The position numbers were made by a program, and so were the translations under genes. Shown one piece after another: positions 1 through 6,912 of a stretch of DNA of 9,160 nt (positions are counted from its first letter, which is position 1; every line of letters begins with the position of its first letter). Location: positions 1 through 9,160 of the forward strand of contig CALWMT010000089.1 in NCBI GenBank assembly GCA_944382045.1. Direction: 5' to 3'. The DNA is from an uncultured Enterocloster sp. GTDB taxonomy: Bacteria > Bacillota > Clostridia > Lachnospirales > Lachnospiraceae. The notes beneath the pieces were generated by a model, which saw nothing but the letters and a program-made list of their open reading frames with translations, did no database searches and was not told the origin of the DNA.

Positions 1-2
1 CC

Positions 3-344
3 TCCGGGAGCTTTCTCTTTGCCGACGCCGACAACGATATGCAGGAGATTCAGATGTATTACTGCAGGAAGGCGGGATTTACGCCGGACATGGACAATGT
101 GATTGAGAGGCAGAATATTTTGATGATGCTTTTGGAGCTGGGGGAGGGCGTCTCCCTCCTGCCGAAGATTAATAATCCCAATCTGGTGCAGCTACCGGTG
201 CGGGACATTTCCTGCAGCCGGCTGATTTATATGAAGCGGAATCCACAGGTGTATGAGACCCAGCTAGCCAAACAGTTCGAGGCCTTCTGCCGGCAGTTTT
301 TTGCGGGGGAAGAAGAAGCCCGCCGCCTGAACTATTACAAATAA
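3..344 (+). CDS. LysR-type transcriptional regulator, C-terminal part (5' truncated by window edge)
   Basis: The reading frame is open from the left edge to a TAA at 342-344, giving about 113 residues with no start inside the window; the ATG at 39 is an internal methionine. The sequence resembles the end of a LysR effector-binding domain. It shows a stretch like 'VIERQNILMMLLELGEGVSLLPK', the usual LysR pattern of a helix followed by a Gly-rich turn and a 'LP' strand. It then has a beta segment with conserved Pro and Arg residues (LPVRDI..SRLIYMKRN) and a final amphipathic helix (QLAKQFEAFCRQFF). LysR proteins are DNA-binding regulators that respond to small ligands; the ligand here cannot be read. 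The ABC-F gene begins 19 bases after the stop on the same strand, so cotranscription is likely. The DNA-binding half is outside the window, so the family call rests on the C-terminus only. Confidence 0.72.
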   Translation, partial: SGSFLFADADNDMQEIQMYYCRKAGFTPDMDNVIERQNILMMLLELGEGVSLLPKINNPNLVQLPVRDISCSRLIYMKRNPQVYETQLAKQFEAFCRQFFAGEEEARRLNYYK

Positions 345-363
345 AAAGGGAGCAGCAATTGCT

Positions 364-2313
364 ATGAAATATCAGATTATGGACGGCACAGTCAGCCTGG
401 GCGGGAAAACGGTGCTGTCCCATATTGATTTTGAAATTCAGGGCACGGAAAGGATTGCCCTGGTGGGGAAAAACGGTGCGGGGAAGACGACTCTGCTGCG
501 CCTCCTGGCCGGGGAGATAGAGCTGGACCGGGACGATAAGCGGCGGGGGCCGGGGGTGAGCGTCTCCCGCTCCTTTCGGGTGGGTATGCTTCGCCAGCAG
601 GCTCTGGCGGGGGAGGAGAGGACGGCCCGCCAGGTGCTCATGGACGCCTGCCCGGAAGCCGGAGCCTTTGACCCGGAGCGGTACGCCTTTGAGCGGGAGG
701 CGGGTCTGCTTTTCAGGCGTCTGGGCTTTTCGGAGGCGGATATGGAAAAGCCAGTGCCGGCCTTTTCCGGGGGAGAGCAGACAAAGCTTGCCCTCATCCG
801 TCTTCTTCTCGAAGGGCCGGACCTGCTTCTTTTAGATGAGCCCACCAATCACCTGGACTTGGGGGCGGTGCAGTGGCTGGAGCGGTATCTGCGGGATTAT
901 GCGGGGGCGGTGGTGCTGGTGAGCCATGACCGCTTTTTTCTCGACCGCACAGCCCAGCTTGTGTATGAGCTGGAGGGAGGAAGGCTGACCCGTTACCATG
1001 GAAATTATACGGAATATCGGGAGGAAAAGAAGAAGCGGGCTGCCATCCAGGCAAAGGCCTATGAGCGTCAGCAGGAGGAGATACGGCGGCAGGAAAGGCT
1101 GATTGAGCGCTTTAAGCACAAGCCCTCCAAGGCGGCCTTTGCGCGGTCGCGCAGGAAGATGCTGGAGCGGATGGAGCGGGTGGAAAAGCCGGAGGAGGAC
1201 CATACATGCATGGCGGTGGGGCCTATTGAGCCGGAGGTCCTGGGCGGCAAATGGGTGCTCCAGGCAGAGCATCTGAAAATTGGCTATAGAACCCCTCTTT
1301 TGGAGCTCAGCCTCCGGATTCGCAGGGGGCAGAAAATCGGGATTTTAGGGGACAACGGAGCGGGAAAGACCACCTTTTTAAAGACTGCAGCGGGATTCCT
1401 TGCACCCCTGGAGGGCCGCTGCGTTCTGGGAGGTCATATTACCATCGGATATTTTGACCAGCTTTCCGCGGGGATTCAGTCGGAATTGACGGCAGCGGAG
1501 CATTTTTCCGCTCTTTTTCCAGGCCTTACCCAGAAGGAGGTCCGGACGATTCTTGGCCGGTATCTTTTCGGCGGCCGGGAGGCCGCCAAGCGGGTGAATG
1601 ACCTTTCCGGAGGAGAGAGGGCCCGCCTGGTGCTGGCAGAGCTTCTCACCAGCCGCCCCAATTTCCTGATTTTGGACGAGCCCACCAATCACATGGATAT
1701 TCAGGCCAAGGAGGTTTTGGAGGAGGCATTTTCCGCTTACACAGGGACAATACTTTTTGTGAGCCACGACCGCTATTTTATCAGCCGGGTGGCGCAGTCT
1801 CTGCTTATGTTTGAAAATGGAGCGGCCATGTACTATCCCTTTGGCTATCAGCATTATCTGGAGCGCAGGGAAAGAGAGCTAACCCTTGGGGAGAGCCCGG
1901 CGGCCCGGATAAAGGCGGAGGAGCAGGCGCTGGTCGCGGGGCTTCGGGCGGTGCCGAAGGGTGAGCGGGGCTGCCTGCGGGAAATTTCTACAGAAGCCGC
2001 TTACGAGGACTGGCGGCTGCGCCTGGCCGGCGAGCCCATGGAGGAGGCTGCCCGGCGGGTGGAGGCGCTGGGGGACCTGGTGCGGGAGGAGGAGGCGCGC
2101 GGGCTGCTTCGGTGGACGCAGGAAGCCCTTGAGGAGCCAGAAGCCTCTGAGGAGCGGGAAGCTTTTGGGAGGCAGGAAGCTAAGAGGGCTGGCACGCCCG
2201 GCCCCTGCTCTGGGGACCATGCAGAGGCGCTCCGGGAGGCCTGGGACGCCTGGCATGAGGCCTGCCTGGCCTGGTATGAGGTCTGGTGCGGGGAGGAGCA
2301 GGAGAGCGGCTGA
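364..2313 (+). CDS. ABC-F family ATPase with two nucleotide-binding domains (ribosome-associated)
   Basis: A 649-residue cytoplasmic protein with two ABC cassettes and no membrane segment, the ABC-F layout. Cassette 1 has Walker A GKNGAGKTT (35-43), signature FSGGEQ (134-139), Walker B LLLLDEPTNHLD (about 154-165) and the SHDR switch (187-190). A charged helical linker spans about 218-290 (tip around RFKHKPSKAAFARSRRK). Cassette 2 has GDNGAGKTT (329-337), LSGGERAR (414-421), LILDEPTNHMD (435-445) and SHDR (467-470). Both Walker B glutamates are present, so both sites should hydrolyse ATP. ABC-F proteins bind the ribosomal E site and act on the P-site tRNA through the linker; some give resistance to ribosome-targeting antibiotics. 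Whether this one does cannot be told from sequence. Residues about 500-649 form a long Glu/Ala/Arg/Trp-rich C-terminal extension, longer than in typical resistance members of 500-550 residues. A Shine-Dalgarno-like AAGGGAG (346-352) supports the ATG. Confidence 0.93.
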   Translation: MKYQIMDGTVSLGGKTVLSHIDFEIQGTERIALVGKNGAGKTTLLRLLAGEIELDRDDKRRGPGVSVSRSFRVGMLRQQALAGEERTARQVLMDACPEAGAFDPERYAFEREAGLLFRRLGFSEADMEKPVPAFSGGEQTKLALIRLLLEGPDLLLLDEPTNHLDLGAVQWLERYLRDYAGAVVLVSHDRFFLDRTAQLVYELEGGRLTRYHGNYTEYREEKKKRAAIQAKAYERQQEEIRRQERLIERFKHKPSKAAFARSRRKMLERMERVEKPEEDHTCMAVGPIEPEVLGGKWVLQAEHLKIGYRTPLLELSLRIRRGQKIGILGDNGAGKTTFLKTAAGFLAPLEGRCVLGGHITIGYFDQLSAGIQSELTAAEHFSALFPGLTQKEVRTILGRYLFGGREAAKRVNDLSGGERARLVLAELLTSRPNFLILDEPTNHMDIQAKEVLEEAFSAYTGTILFVSHDRYFISRVAQSLLMFENGAAMYYPFGYQHYLERRERELTLGESPAARIKAEEQALVAGLRAVPKGERGCLREISTEAAYEDWRLRLAGEPMEEAARRVEALGDLVREEEARGLLRWTQEALEEPEASEEREAFGRQEAKRAGTPGPCSGDHAEALREAWDAWHEACLAWYEVWCGEEQESG

Positions 2314-2331
2314 TTTCCGCCAATTATCACA

Positions 2332-2388
2332 GTTCAGACGGCGGGTATACCCTAAAGGGCGCCTGGTCTTCCTGTCCGCTGTCTGAAC
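2332..2388. repeat. Imperfect inverted repeat / long hairpin with an inner palindrome
   Basis: GTTCAGACGGCGG (2332-2344) pairs with CCGCTGTCTGAAC (2376-2388) over 13 positions; the only non-Watson-Crick pair would be a G-U in RNA. Inside it, GGGTATACCC (2343-2352) is a perfect 10-base palindrome, and ACC (2349-2351) plus AGG (2356-2358) can pair with CCTGGT (2362-2367). It starts 18 bases after the ABC-F stop, so it could end that transcript or serve as an operator for the downstream two-component operon. No continuous T-run follows the right arm (GATTACTTTAG), so it is not a standard intrinsic terminator. The pairing is seen directly; the role is not known. Confidence 0.6.
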
Positions 2389-2440
2389 GATTACTTTAGA
2401 AATTCTTTTGGATTTTATGCATATGGATTTTTGATTTGCC

Positions 2441-2449
2441 TGATATCAT
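2441..2449 (+). promoter_or_regulatory. Candidate extended -10 promoter of the two-component operon
   Basis: TG (2441-2442), one base, then TATCAT (2444-2449), which matches five of six positions of TATAAT. The stretch from 2390 to 2460 is AT-rich, as promoters usually are. No good -35 hexamer lies 16-18 bases upstream, which extended -10 promoters can tolerate. Transcription would begin near 2456, leaving a leader of about 18 bases with the Shine-Dalgarno site at 2461-2465. Confidence 0.4.
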
Positions 2450-2460
2450 AACAAGCGTAA

Positions 2461-2465
2461 GGAGG
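2461..2465 (+). promoter_or_regulatory. Ribosome binding site deciding the response regulator start
   Basis: GGAGG ends 8 bases before the ATG at 2474, an ideal distance. An in-frame GTG at 2468 lies only 2 bases after the site and is too close to be used, so the ATG was chosen. Confidence 0.75.
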
Positions 2466-2473
2466 ATGTGGAT

Positions 2474-3184
2474 ATGAGCGGGGACCGGATTCTGCTGGTG
2501 GAGGATGATAAGGAGATACGGGAGGGAATCGAGATTTTCTTAAAAGGGCAGGGATACCAGGTATTCCAGGCCGCGGATGGAGTGGAGGGCCTTGCCGTTT
2601 TGGAGCGGGAGCCCATTGACCTGGCGATTGTGGATGTGATGATGCCCCGGATGGATGGCATCACTATGACGGCCCGGCTGCGGGAAGCCTACGATTTTCC
2701 GGTGATTTTTCTGTCGGCGAAGTCCGAGGAGGTGGACAAGATACTGGGACTGAACATGGGGGCGGACGATTATGTAACCAAGCCCTTCACCCCCATGGAG
2801 CTTCTGGCCCGGGTCAATTCCCATCTAAGGAGATATCATCGTTTCCTTGACCGGCTGAATTCCAAGCAGGAGGAGAATCCAAAAGCGCACCGCCTGGGAG
2901 GCATCGAGGTCAATGAGGAGACGGTGGAGGTCCTGGTGGATGGGAAGGCGGTGAAGGTCACGCCCATTGAGTTTAAGATTCTGCTTCTGCTCATTCAGAA
3001 TCCAGGCCGGGTATTTCCCGCAGAGGAAATCTACGAGAGAGTCTGGAATGAGCGGGCGGTCAATACGGACACGGTCATGGTTCACATCCGCAATCTGCGG
3101 GAGAAAATCGAGGTAAACCCGCGGGAGCCGAAATATATAAAGGTGGTGTGGGGAGTTGGATATAAGATTGAAAAACAACCATAA
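2474..3184 (+). CDS. OmpR/PhoB-family response regulator
   Basis: A 236-residue transcription factor with an N-terminal receiver domain (about 5-120) and a C-terminal winged-helix DNA-binding domain (about 140-234). The receiver shows the acidic pocket E10-D11-D12, the phosphoacceptor D54 in IVDVMMPRMDG, the switch serine S81 (FLSAK) and the conserved K103 in YVTKPF. The effector domain ends with the typical OmpR pattern of a recognition helix (VNTDTVMVHIRNLREKIE) and wing (YIKVVWGVGYKIE). It should be phosphorylated by the histidine kinase encoded immediately downstream and then bind promoter DNA in the cytoplasm; target genes cannot be read from here. The 3' end overlaps the kinase gene by 17 bases, which points to translational coupling. 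All catalytic residues are intact. Confidence 0.96.
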   Translation: MSGDRILLVEDDKEIREGIEIFLKGQGYQVFQAADGVEGLAVLEREPIDLAIVDVMMPRMDGITMTARLREAYDFPVIFLSAKSEEVDKILGLNMGADDYVTKPFTPMELLARVNSHLRRYHRFLDRLNSKQEENPKAHRLGGIEVNEETVEVLVDGKAVKVTPIEFKILLLLIQNPGRVFPAEEIYERVWNERAVNTDTVMVHIRNLREKIEVNPREPKYIKVVWGVGYKIEKQP

Positions 3185-5474
3185 GTGGGGAGTTCTGCTC
3201 ATTATTTCCCTGATTTTAGCGGTTTCAGTGGCGACAGTGGGACTATATCCCTATATGCAGAAAAAGACAGCGGAGTACAGGAGGAACTGGTCGGAGGCAG
3301 AGGCAGACCATGAGACACAGCCGGCATTTGGAAATGTGGCGGTTCAGGTTATGAATTTCAGCTATGAAATCTGGCACCAGAAACGCCAGGAGGAGGAAGG
3401 ACGGCTTCTGACCTATTCCCAGACCTTCCTTCCGGGGCTGGAGGCGCTTATCCGGTCAGCCCAGACAAATGGCTATGCGTCGGAGACAGAGGAATTTTCC
3501 CTTGAGGAATACGGCGCGGACTATTACTATGGAATCCAGCAGCTTATGGATGAGGTGGGAGGCGAATGGGAGAGCCTGTACCAGCAGTACAGCTCGAAGC
3601 TGACCTACGCGGTGGCTGGGGAGGACGGCACCTTTGAGCGCAGCAATGTGAACCGTCCGCAGAATTATTTCAGCCAGCCCCTCAAAGAAAATGAGCTGGG
3701 ATTCGAGATTGTATTTTCCTCTACGGGGCGCATGCATGTCGCGGATGTGCAGGGGCCGGAGGACTACTGCACGGGACTTATCCAGGCAGCCAGCCGGTTT
3801 GAGTTTTACGACCCTTTGGCCGTGCGCCTGTCCGATGACTACCTTTACAGCGGCGTGCAGTTTGTGGGCCCGCGGGATATGACCATTGTCTTTCGCTGCA
3901 ATCCCCTGGTGATGAGCGGATGGGACCCGGACGGAGCCCGCCTTGCCGGAACAAGCACCTATGAGGCGGATATACGCGACTATCTGCGGGGCGAAGGGCT
4001 GTATACCGTGGTGTTTGTCATGATGGCGGTACTGGCGGCGGCAGCGATTCTCATTCCTTTTATAAAATCCTTTGCCATCGGGAGAAGCGCCCTGTGCCGT
4101 ATGCCCTTTGAGCCGCTCTGCGCCATTGGCTTTCTATGGTTTGCCATGCTGGCGGAGGGAAGCGTGCTGGCTGTGGTCACAGCATCCTTTGTGGATGGAA
4201 GGCTGGCCCAGGAATTTATGGAGGCTGGATTTGGGCGCGTCGCCGCCGGGATTCTGTCCATCGCTGTGAATATAGGCTTCTGGGCGCTGTTCTACGGTGT
4301 ATTTTACTGGGGAATTACCTGTATCCGGGCCGTAGGCTCCCTGGGGCCCTGGAGGTATTTTAAAGAGCGGACCTGGGTGGGGCAGTTCTGCCGCTTTGTG
4401 AAGCGGCAGCTCAGCAGGGCCCTGGATTTATTCCAGGAGACGGACTGGCAGAGCCATTCCACTCGGCTGATTGGAAAGGCAGTTGTTATCAATTTTCTCA
4501 TTCTGTCGCTGATTTCCTGCCTGTGGTTCTGGGGCATCGGAGCGCTGATTATTTACTCCTTCGTGCTGTTTTTTATGATAAAAAAGTATTGGAGCCGGAT
4601 GGAGGGGAAATATCAGATTCTGTTAGACGGCATCAACCGGATGGCGGAAGGCCAGCTGGATGTGGAGATTGAGGAGGATCTTGGGATTTTCAATCCCTTT
4701 AAGGAGCAGCTGGCAAAAATTCAGAAGGGCTTTAAAAAGGCCGTGGCCCAGGAGGTAAAGAGCGAGCGCACCAAATCAGAGCTCATCACCAATGTGTCCC
4801 ATGACCTGAAAACCCCTCTGACCGCAATTATCACGTATGTAAATCTTTTAAAGCAGGAGGGCATCACCGACGAGGAGAGGGAGGCATACATCCAGGTGCT
4901 GGACCAGAAATCCATGCGGCTCAAGGCGCTGATTGAGGACCTGTTTGAGGTGAGCAAGGCCAGCAGCGGGGCCATCTCCCTGCATCTGGAGCCAGTGGAT
5001 ATCGTGAGCCTGATGAAGCAGGCCAGGTTTGAGCTGGCGGAGAAGATAGAGGCCAGCGGCATTGATTTCCGCTTTCAGCTGCCGGAGGAAAAGGTGATTT
5101 TGACCCTGGACGGGGAGAAGACCTATCGGATTTTTGAAAATCTCCTGGTGAACATCACAAAATACGGGCTGGCCGGGACGCGGGCCTACATCCAGATAGC
5201 GGAGGAGCCGGAGAATTGGGTGAGCGTGGCTATGAGAAATATCTCGGAGCAGGAGCTCACGGTTTCTCCCGAGGAGCTGAGCGAGCGCTTTGTCCGGGGA
5301 GATGCCTCCCGCAATACCGAGGGGAGCGGCCTGGGGCTGGCCATTGCCAGGAGCTTTGTGGAGGTTCAGGGCGGCACAATGAAGATTTCGGTTGAGGATG
5401 ACATTTTCCGGGTGGTGATTCGGTGGAAGCGGGAACCGGATGCCGAAGAGAGCAGGGATGCCGAAAATAGCTGA
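3168..5474 (+). CDS. Multi-spanning membrane sensor histidine kinase
   Basis: About 768 residues from the TTG at 3168. A membrane segment (about 8-27) is followed by an extracytoplasmic sensor region of about 250 residues. Further hydrophobic segments lie at about 279-301, 314-340, 359-386 and 437-471, the last long enough for two passes. A HAMP-like linker leads to the HisKA motif NVSHDLKTPLT with the phosphoacceptor H545, then an HATPase domain with N-box ENLLVN (657-662), F-box-like RFVRGDASRN and G2 box EGSGLGL (718-724). The usual DxGxG (G1) box is not visible; NISEQ stands in its place. The kinase would sense an envelope or extracellular cue and phosphorylate the adjacent regulator. The stimulus is unknown and the sensor region matches no domain I can name. 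The start is uncertain: a TTG at 3156 directly abuts the only purine-rich site (GGGGAG, 3150-3155), so 3168 with a 12-base spacer was preferred. Confidence 0.92.
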   Translation: MKNNHKWGVLLIISLILAVSVATVGLYPYMQKKTAEYRRNWSEAEADHETQPAFGNVAVQVMNFSYEIWHQKRQEEEGRLLTYSQTFLPGLEALIRSAQTNGYASETEEFSLEEYGADYYYGIQQLMDEVGGEWESLYQQYSSKLTYAVAGEDGTFERSNVNRPQNYFSQPLKENELGFEIVFSSTGRMHVADVQGPEDYCTGLIQAASRFEFYDPLAVRLSDDYLYSGVQFVGPRDMTIVFRCNPLVMSGWDPDGARLAGTSTYEADIRDYLRGEGLYTVVFVMMAVLAAAAILIPFIKSFAIGRSALCRMPFEPLCAIGFLWFAMLAEGSVLAVVTASFVDGRLAQEFMEAGFGRVAAGILSIAVNIGFWALFYGVFYWGITCIRAVGSLGPWRYFKERTWVGQFCRFVKRQLSRALDLFQETDWQSHSTRLIGKAVVINFLILSLISCLWFWGIGALIIYSFVLFFMIKKYWSRMEGKYQILLDGINRMAEGQLDVEIEEDLGIFNPFKEQLAKIQKGFKKAVAQEVKSERTKSELITNVSHDLKTPLTAIITYVNLLKQEGITDEEREAYIQVLDQKSMRLKALIEDLFEVSKASSGAISLHLEPVDIVSLMKQARFELAEKIEASGIDFRFQLPEEKVILTLDGEKTYRIFENLLVNITKYGLAGTRAYIQIAEEPENWVSVAMRNISEQELTVSPEELSERFVRGDASRNTEGSGLGLAIARSFVEVQGGTMKISVEDDIFRVVIRWKREPDAEESRDAENS

Positions 5475-5485
5475 AAAACTGTAAG

Positions 5486-5493
5486 AAAGGAGG
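5486..5493 (+). other. Strong Shine-Dalgarno sequence without a matching gene start
   Basis: AAAGGAGG lies 12 bases after the kinase stop, but no ATG, GTG or TTG at normal distance opens a useful frame; the TTG at 5496 meets TAA after three codons. It may be a remnant of a gene that once followed the kinase before the cassette at 5496-7296 arrived. That history is an inference. Confidence 0.4.
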
Positions 5494-5495
5494 CG

Positions 5496-5524
5496 TTGCA
5501 TAGCTAACCGCCCCATGCTATACT
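5496..5524 (+). promoter_or_regulatory. Candidate extended -10 promoter of the peptidase-lipoprotein cassette
   Basis: TTGCAT (5496-5501), a 17-base spacer, and TATACT (5519-5524), which matches five of six positions of TATAAT. TGC directly before the -10 gives an extended -10. The ATG at 5515 sits inside this element, which argues against its use as a start codon. Transcription would begin near 5531, leaving a leader of about 128 bases before the TTG at 5659. Apart from this promoter I see no gene in 5475-5658. Confidence 0.5.
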
Positions 5525-5645
5525 TGTGTGAGGAGTATGATAGGCTGTCTGTCGTCTTTCGCGTGCCATTTATCAGATTTGCAGGCAAAGCTGCGAGTGA
5601 TCCGATAAAATGGATGGTGTCAAAGGAAGACAAATATACAGCAGC

Positions 5646-5653
5646 GGGGGTGG
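5646..5653 (+). promoter_or_regulatory. Ribosome binding site deciding the WXG-peptidase start
   Basis: GGGGGTGG ends 5 bases before the TTG at 5659. Upstream in-frame starts (ATG 5515, ATG 5614, GTG 5617) have no Shine-Dalgarno site at a usable distance. Confidence 0.45.
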
Positions 5654-5658
5654 AACAC

Positions 5659-6894
5659 TTGGCAAGGATTCGTGTGGATTGGGAAAAGACGCGGTTGTCA
5701 ATTTCGCAGATGGAGGAGTATGCCCAGGAATTAAAGCAGATGGCTGGCGAGGTGGATGATGTCAGAGGCAATCTGCGCTTTAAGATTTTGAGCAGCGATA
5801 TAATCGCATCAACTTTACGGCTGATGTCAGAGCGGCTTACGGGAGCGGAGTCTTCGGTGCGCACGCTGGGCAGCAGCCTTTCTGCGATCACAAATACGTA
5901 TAGGAATACGGAGCGCGGCATATTTCAGGCGTGGGATGATTCGGCTGAGCTAAAGCAGGCGGCAGATGCGTATGACAATACAACGCAGACATTTGACGAT
6001 AACCCGGATAACGGCACCTATGGGGCGGACCAGGGGGATATGGCGAATAATAAAAAGGGTATCTGGTTTTTTGGCTTTCGCTGGTTTGAGGATGAAGATC
6101 TCTATGCCTATATACGGCAGCACAGCCGTTATCAGGACTATTCTCAGACAGAGATCGCAGAGCTCATGGATCAGATAAACAGCGAGGGCTGCGGCTACGC
6201 TGCTATGGTCAACAATATATTTGTGGAGTACGAGGGCCGGGAGGAGGAATTTGAGCGTGTCTTTGGATTCCCAATGTATGATAAGGATGGCAGAGCGAAT
6301 TACAATTACCTTTTAGTCGATTTTTACGCGTGTACAGACGACAAATATTATCTGGATGAAGCCTATGGAGCAGCATCCCTCGTGAATGACGTGATTTTAG
6401 AGTATCTGGGCGGCCGAGAGGATGAATTCCGGGAAAAGTATGGCTGTGATCCTGTTATAAAGGGTGAGAATGGTGAGAACTTAGTAAATCCAGAGGCAAG
6501 ACAGAAAATTTTAGATGAGTATCAGGATCAGAGTGTTGTTACCATGGAGGGCTCGGGCACCACAGAATATTCTCTGGAGAACCGTTTTAGGCATTATATG
6601 GAACAGAAGGATGTGGAGTGCTCGGTAGAAACTCTGGATGCAGGGGCTATATCAGGCGGGACCATTGATCAGTATTTGGATGAAGGAAAGAGCGTCAACA
6701 TTTCCGTTGATGGCTTTAATCTTTATCGGGAGGATGGCACTGCTGCGGCTGTGGATGTGGGCGGTCATTGGATGACAATCACAGGCACCACAGAGGACGG
6801 GAGATACATTGTATCGAGCTGGGGCGGACGTTACTTTTTAAACCCATCCGAGCTGAACAATCCAAGCTTTTTCATTACGGATATATATGTCTGA
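5659..6894 (+). CDS. WXG100/LXG-like N-terminal domain fused to a C39/papain-like cysteine peptidase (candidate type VII secretion effector)
   Basis: About 411 residues from the TTG at 5659. Residues 1-90 (opening ARIRVDWEKT) form two long amphipathic helices with a turn near VRGNLRF, like the hairpin of WXG100/LXG proteins but without a literal WxG. The second helix ends in YRNTE (81-85), which fits the YxxxD/E type VII export signal. An Asp/Asn-rich linker (about 95-130) follows. The C-terminal domain has Q172, then GCGYAAMVNN with C178 six residues later, the Q-to-C spacing of papain and C39 peptidases. Further on are GGHWMTITG with H370 and SSWGGRYFLNP (386-396), where papain has NSWG. 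There is no signal peptide or membrane segment. A likely role is an exported protease or toxin; the substrate is unknown. Residues 237-263 repeat the active-site helix without the cysteine. The longer reading from the ATG at 5515 would add 48 residues of promoter-like sequence and was rejected. A lipoprotein gene follows by 18 bases. Confidence 0.82.
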   Translation: MARIRVDWEKTRLSISQMEEYAQELKQMAGEVDDVRGNLRFKILSSDIIASTLRLMSERLTGAESSVRTLGSSLSAITNTYRNTERGIFQAWDDSAELKQAADAYDNTTQTFDDNPDNGTYGADQGDMANNKKGIWFFGFRWFEDEDLYAYIRQHSRYQDYSQTEIAELMDQINSEGCGYAAMVNNIFVEYEGREEEFERVFGFPMYDKDGRANYNYLLVDFYACTDDKYYLDEAYGAASLVNDVILEYLGGREDEFREKYGCDPVIKGENGENLVNPEARQKILDEYQDQSVVTMEGSGTTEYSLENRFRHYMEQKDVECSVETLDAGAISGGTIDQYLDEGKSVNISVDGFNLYREDGTAAAVDVGGHWMTITGTTEDGRYIVSSWGGRYFLNPSELNNPSFFITDIYV

Positions 6895-6912
6895 CGGATC
6901 GGAGGAGAGTGT

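Noticed and set aside
39..344. ATG at 39 as the start of a small 101-residue protein
   Set aside because: The frame stays open to the left edge, there is no ribosome binding site, and the protein resembles the end of a LysR regulator.
1961..2386. Open + frame of 141 codons overlapping the ABC-F C-terminus
   Set aside because: It is a shifted reading of the ABC-F gene, rich in Arg, Gly and Trp, and it ends inside the inverted repeat; the ABC-F frame is intact to its stop.
3156..3170. TTG at 3156 as the histidine kinase start
   Set aside because: It immediately abuts the GGGGAG site, leaving no spacer; the TTG at 3168 gives a more typical start before the first membrane segment, although neither is certain.
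4848..5921. Long open frame of 357 codons on the - strand
   Set aside because: It lies opposite the conserved HisKA/HATPase domain and runs across the promoter region into the peptidase gene. Its translation shows no domain, and it is a by-product of G+C-rich codon use on the + strand.
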